Notes under the pieces: generated by a model
What the model saw: only the letters and a program-made list of their open reading frames with translations
Told to the model about the DNA's origin: nothing
Databases searched by the model: none
Origin: Tritonibacter aquimaris
GTDB taxonomy: Bacteria > Pseudomonadota > Alphaproteobacteria > Rhodobacterales > Rhodobacteraceae
Assembly: GCF_009617595.1 (NCBI RefSeq)
Contig: NZ_WIXK01000013.1
Location: forward strand, 1-64,000
DNA: 64,000 bases
Reading direction: 5' to 3'
Shown here: positions 62,633 to 64,000 of the stretch, in pieces
How positions within the stretch are numbered: the first letter of the stretch is position 1
Layout of the letters: each line of letters begins with the position of its first letter
Made by a program: the position numbers and the translations under genes

Positions 62633-63541
62633 GTGGTCAAAAGGAAGCGTGAATTGGAAAAGACACTACAAGGGGCTGCAGATGAATTTAGGAGGCATCT
62701 AAAGGCATTTTACATGTCGAAGGCGGATCACCGAACGCTTGATGATATGACATTGGACGAATTGGTTTTTGCAGCCTGTGTGCTCGATGACCGATCCATC
62801 CATGTGCACCCAAGAAGGGTTTTTCTCTCTCAGGAGCTAACTGCACGGCAGCTAAACGCAGAAACTAGTGATCAACTAAAAAAGATCATTGATGACTGTG
62901 AAGCAGGGAAAAGCCTCAATCCTCTGCTCAACGATTTGCCCAAACTCAGAGCAGATCGCGCCGAAGACCAGTTGAATAAGGTGAGCGATCAATTGCTTGT
63001 GCAACACGGCATTCACCATCTGCACCTTCGCCGAAAGAGAAGCAATGATCTGCTTTTTGCATGCTTCGCGCGAGAGGCTGCCTTCTTCATTGATGTCACG
63101 CGGCACGATTTTTCGCCACAAAGATACTTGGATATAGTTCTTAGGGATTGCCCGCGGATCGCCGGATATGAAGAGGTAAGGGGCAATCACATTGTGTCCT
63201 GTGCGCCGAGAGAATCTGATCTGAAGGCCTCTCTATATCAGGTTCCAATTGGTTATATTATTGAAAGTAATGGAAAGTTTTATACCCAGGTTGGCCGTGG
63301 TGGTAGCTCGTTTGGAACTTCTGTAAATGCACGACGTAGGGCTTATGAAGTCTTGCGGTACTGTGAAGATATAGCTGCGTTCAACGCCAACGATGCCGAG
63401 CATGCGTTTACATTCAGCATCCAAGAGATCCTTACCAAGGGACGGGTCTATTTGGTTGGGATCGACGATCACGGGAGATTGGCCAGCTTTGATCCTAAAA
63501 GCGGAACACTTTACCCCAGTGGGTTCGAATTCACGATCTGA
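62633..63541 (+). CDS. Protein of unknown function, AT-richer gene
   Basis: A 302-residue protein starting at a GTG (reading MVKRKRELEKTLQGAADEFR). No known family recognised. Notable stretches are VQHGIHHLHLRRKRSNDLLF, then FIDVTRHDFSPQRYLD, with several His and Asp that could form a metal or nuclease site. GC is lower than its neighbours, and it sits alone beside glnA, suggesting horizontal acquisition. No clear ribosome-binding site is seen (AAAGAAT before the GTG). Confidence 0.6.
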   Translation: MVKRKRELEKTLQGAADEFRRHLKAFYMSKADHRTLDDMTLDELVFAACVLDDRSIHVHPRRVFLSQELTARQLNAETSDQLKKIIDDCEAGKSLNPLLNDLPKLRADRAEDQLNKVSDQLLVQHGIHHLHLRRKRSNDLLFACFAREAAFFIDVTRHDFSPQRYLDIVLRDCPRIAGYEEVRGNHIVSCAPRESDLKASLYQVPIGYIIESNGKFYTQVGRGGSSFGTSVNARRRAYEVLRYCEDIAAFNANDAEHAFTFSIQEILTKGRVYLVGIDDHGRLASFDPKSGTLYPSGFEFTI

Positions 63542-63545
63542 ATGC

Positions 63546-63571
63546 AAAACAGGCGCCACATGGGCGCCTGT
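63546..63571 (-). terminator. Rho-independent terminator of glnA
   Basis: ACAGGCGCC and GGCGCCTGT form a 9-bp stem; on the minus strand TTTT follows. It lies 26 bp after the glnA stop. Confidence 0.82.
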
Positions 63572-63596
63572 CTCGTAAGTGTAATCCAGTGATGGA

Positions 63597-64000
63597 TTAG
63601 CAGCTGTAGTACATGCCGAACTCAACCGGGTGCGGTGTGTGCTCGAACAGTTCAACTTCTTCCATCTTGAGCTCAATGTAGCCCTCGATCTGGTCTTTGG
63701 TGAACACGTCGCCCTGCAGCAGGAAGTCGTGGTCTGCCGCCAGGCAATCCAGTGCTTCGCGCAAGGAACCACAAACAGTTGGGATGCCAGCCAGCTCTTC
63801 TGCGGGCAGGTCATAGAGGTTCTTGTCCATGGCTTCGCCCGGATCGATCTTGTTCTTGATGCCGTCGATACCGGCCATCAGCAGCGCTGCAAAGCACAGG
63901 TAGGGGTTTGCAGACGGATCGGGGAAACGTGCTTCTACGCGCTTTGCTTTCGGGCTTTCGGTCCATGGGATACGAACACAGCCAGAACGGTTACGAGCAG
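63597..64000 (-). CDS. glnA: Glutamine synthetase, type I, C-terminal part (runs off the window)
   Basis: The last 133 codons are present. The peptide includes [60 protein letters not shown] and ends [14 protein letters not shown]. These are conserved C-terminal regions of type I GlnA, which makes glutamine from glutamate and ammonia. The adenylylation tyrosine is usually in NLYDLPAEE, which is present here, so regulation by GlnE is likely. The N-terminal part is outside the window. Confidence 0.95.
   Translation of the reverse strand, partial: ARNRSGCVRIPWTESPKAKRVEARFPDPSANPYLCFAALLMAGIDGIKNKIDPGEAMDKNLYDLPAEELAGIPTVCGSLREALDCLAADHDFLLQGDVFTKDQIEGYIELKMEEVELFEHTPHPVEFGMYYSC

Overview
The window is a chromosomal segment from an alphaproteobacterium, most likely a Rhodobacterales (Roseobacter-group) species. 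The evidence is the gene content and order: a heterotetrameric sarcosine oxidase operon, a c-type cytochrome maturation block next to secDF, a TPR protein-bamB-der run, an alpha/beta hydrolase-OsmC fusion, and high-GC coding with ATGA/TGATG overlaps. Species cannot be named from sequence alone. No rRNA, tRNA or CRISPR array was seen.

Layout. 1-176: start of acetyl-CoA synthetase (leaves the window). 352-8634: an eleven-gene thiamine operon on the minus strand behind a TPP riboswitch. It covers de novo synthesis (thiD, thiO, thiS, thiG, thiE, thiF) and pyrimidine salvage (ThiXYZ-type ABC transporter plus two different TenA proteins). 8842-15968: a 7.1-kb genomic island inserted in the 5' end of dusA. 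It has a 19-bp direct repeat at each end, a damaged tyrosine integrase at the right end, a CoA-thioester module (CoA-transferase, acyl-CoA dehydrogenase, LysR regulator) and several gene fragments (MaoC hydratase, Lrp-type regulator, AAA ATPase, PrtN-like activator). The island supplies a new start for dusA. 16997-19778: TauE/SafE permease, DUF1289 protein, ruvX, ccmI. 19977-25274: sarcosine oxidase soxBDAG. 25384-29139: secreted protein, Fe/Mn superoxide dismutase, LOG-family protein, LysM protein. 29350-31394: a second TPP riboswitch and thiC, which makes the pyrimidine used by the first operon. 32259-37240: RND efflux pair. 37552-41125: TPR protein, bamB, der. 41312-44268: fatty acid desaturase, an HhH/histone-H1-like protein, serS. 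44522-51468: yajC-secD-secF, a TauE-like permease, an NDUFAF3-like protein, and ccmABCDG. 51489-62468: envelope and metabolic genes (DUF1223 protein, LpxL-type acyltransferase, an orphan FliG-like protein, purB, hydrolase-OsmC fusion, Nudix protein, lytic transglycosylase, Hsp70-like protein). 62633-63541: an AT-richer gene of unknown function. 63597-64000: the end of glutamine synthetase.

The most notable region is the dusA island. It shows a complete integration footprint (split dusA, matching core repeats, candidate arm-type GTAGCAC repeats in both ends) and extensive decay of its contents. Other points worth checking are the co-occurrence of Cys-type and Glu-type TenA proteins, a ThiF-rhodanese fusion without zinc cysteines, a SoxD without two of its zinc ligands, and a small HhH protein with a histone-H1-like tail.
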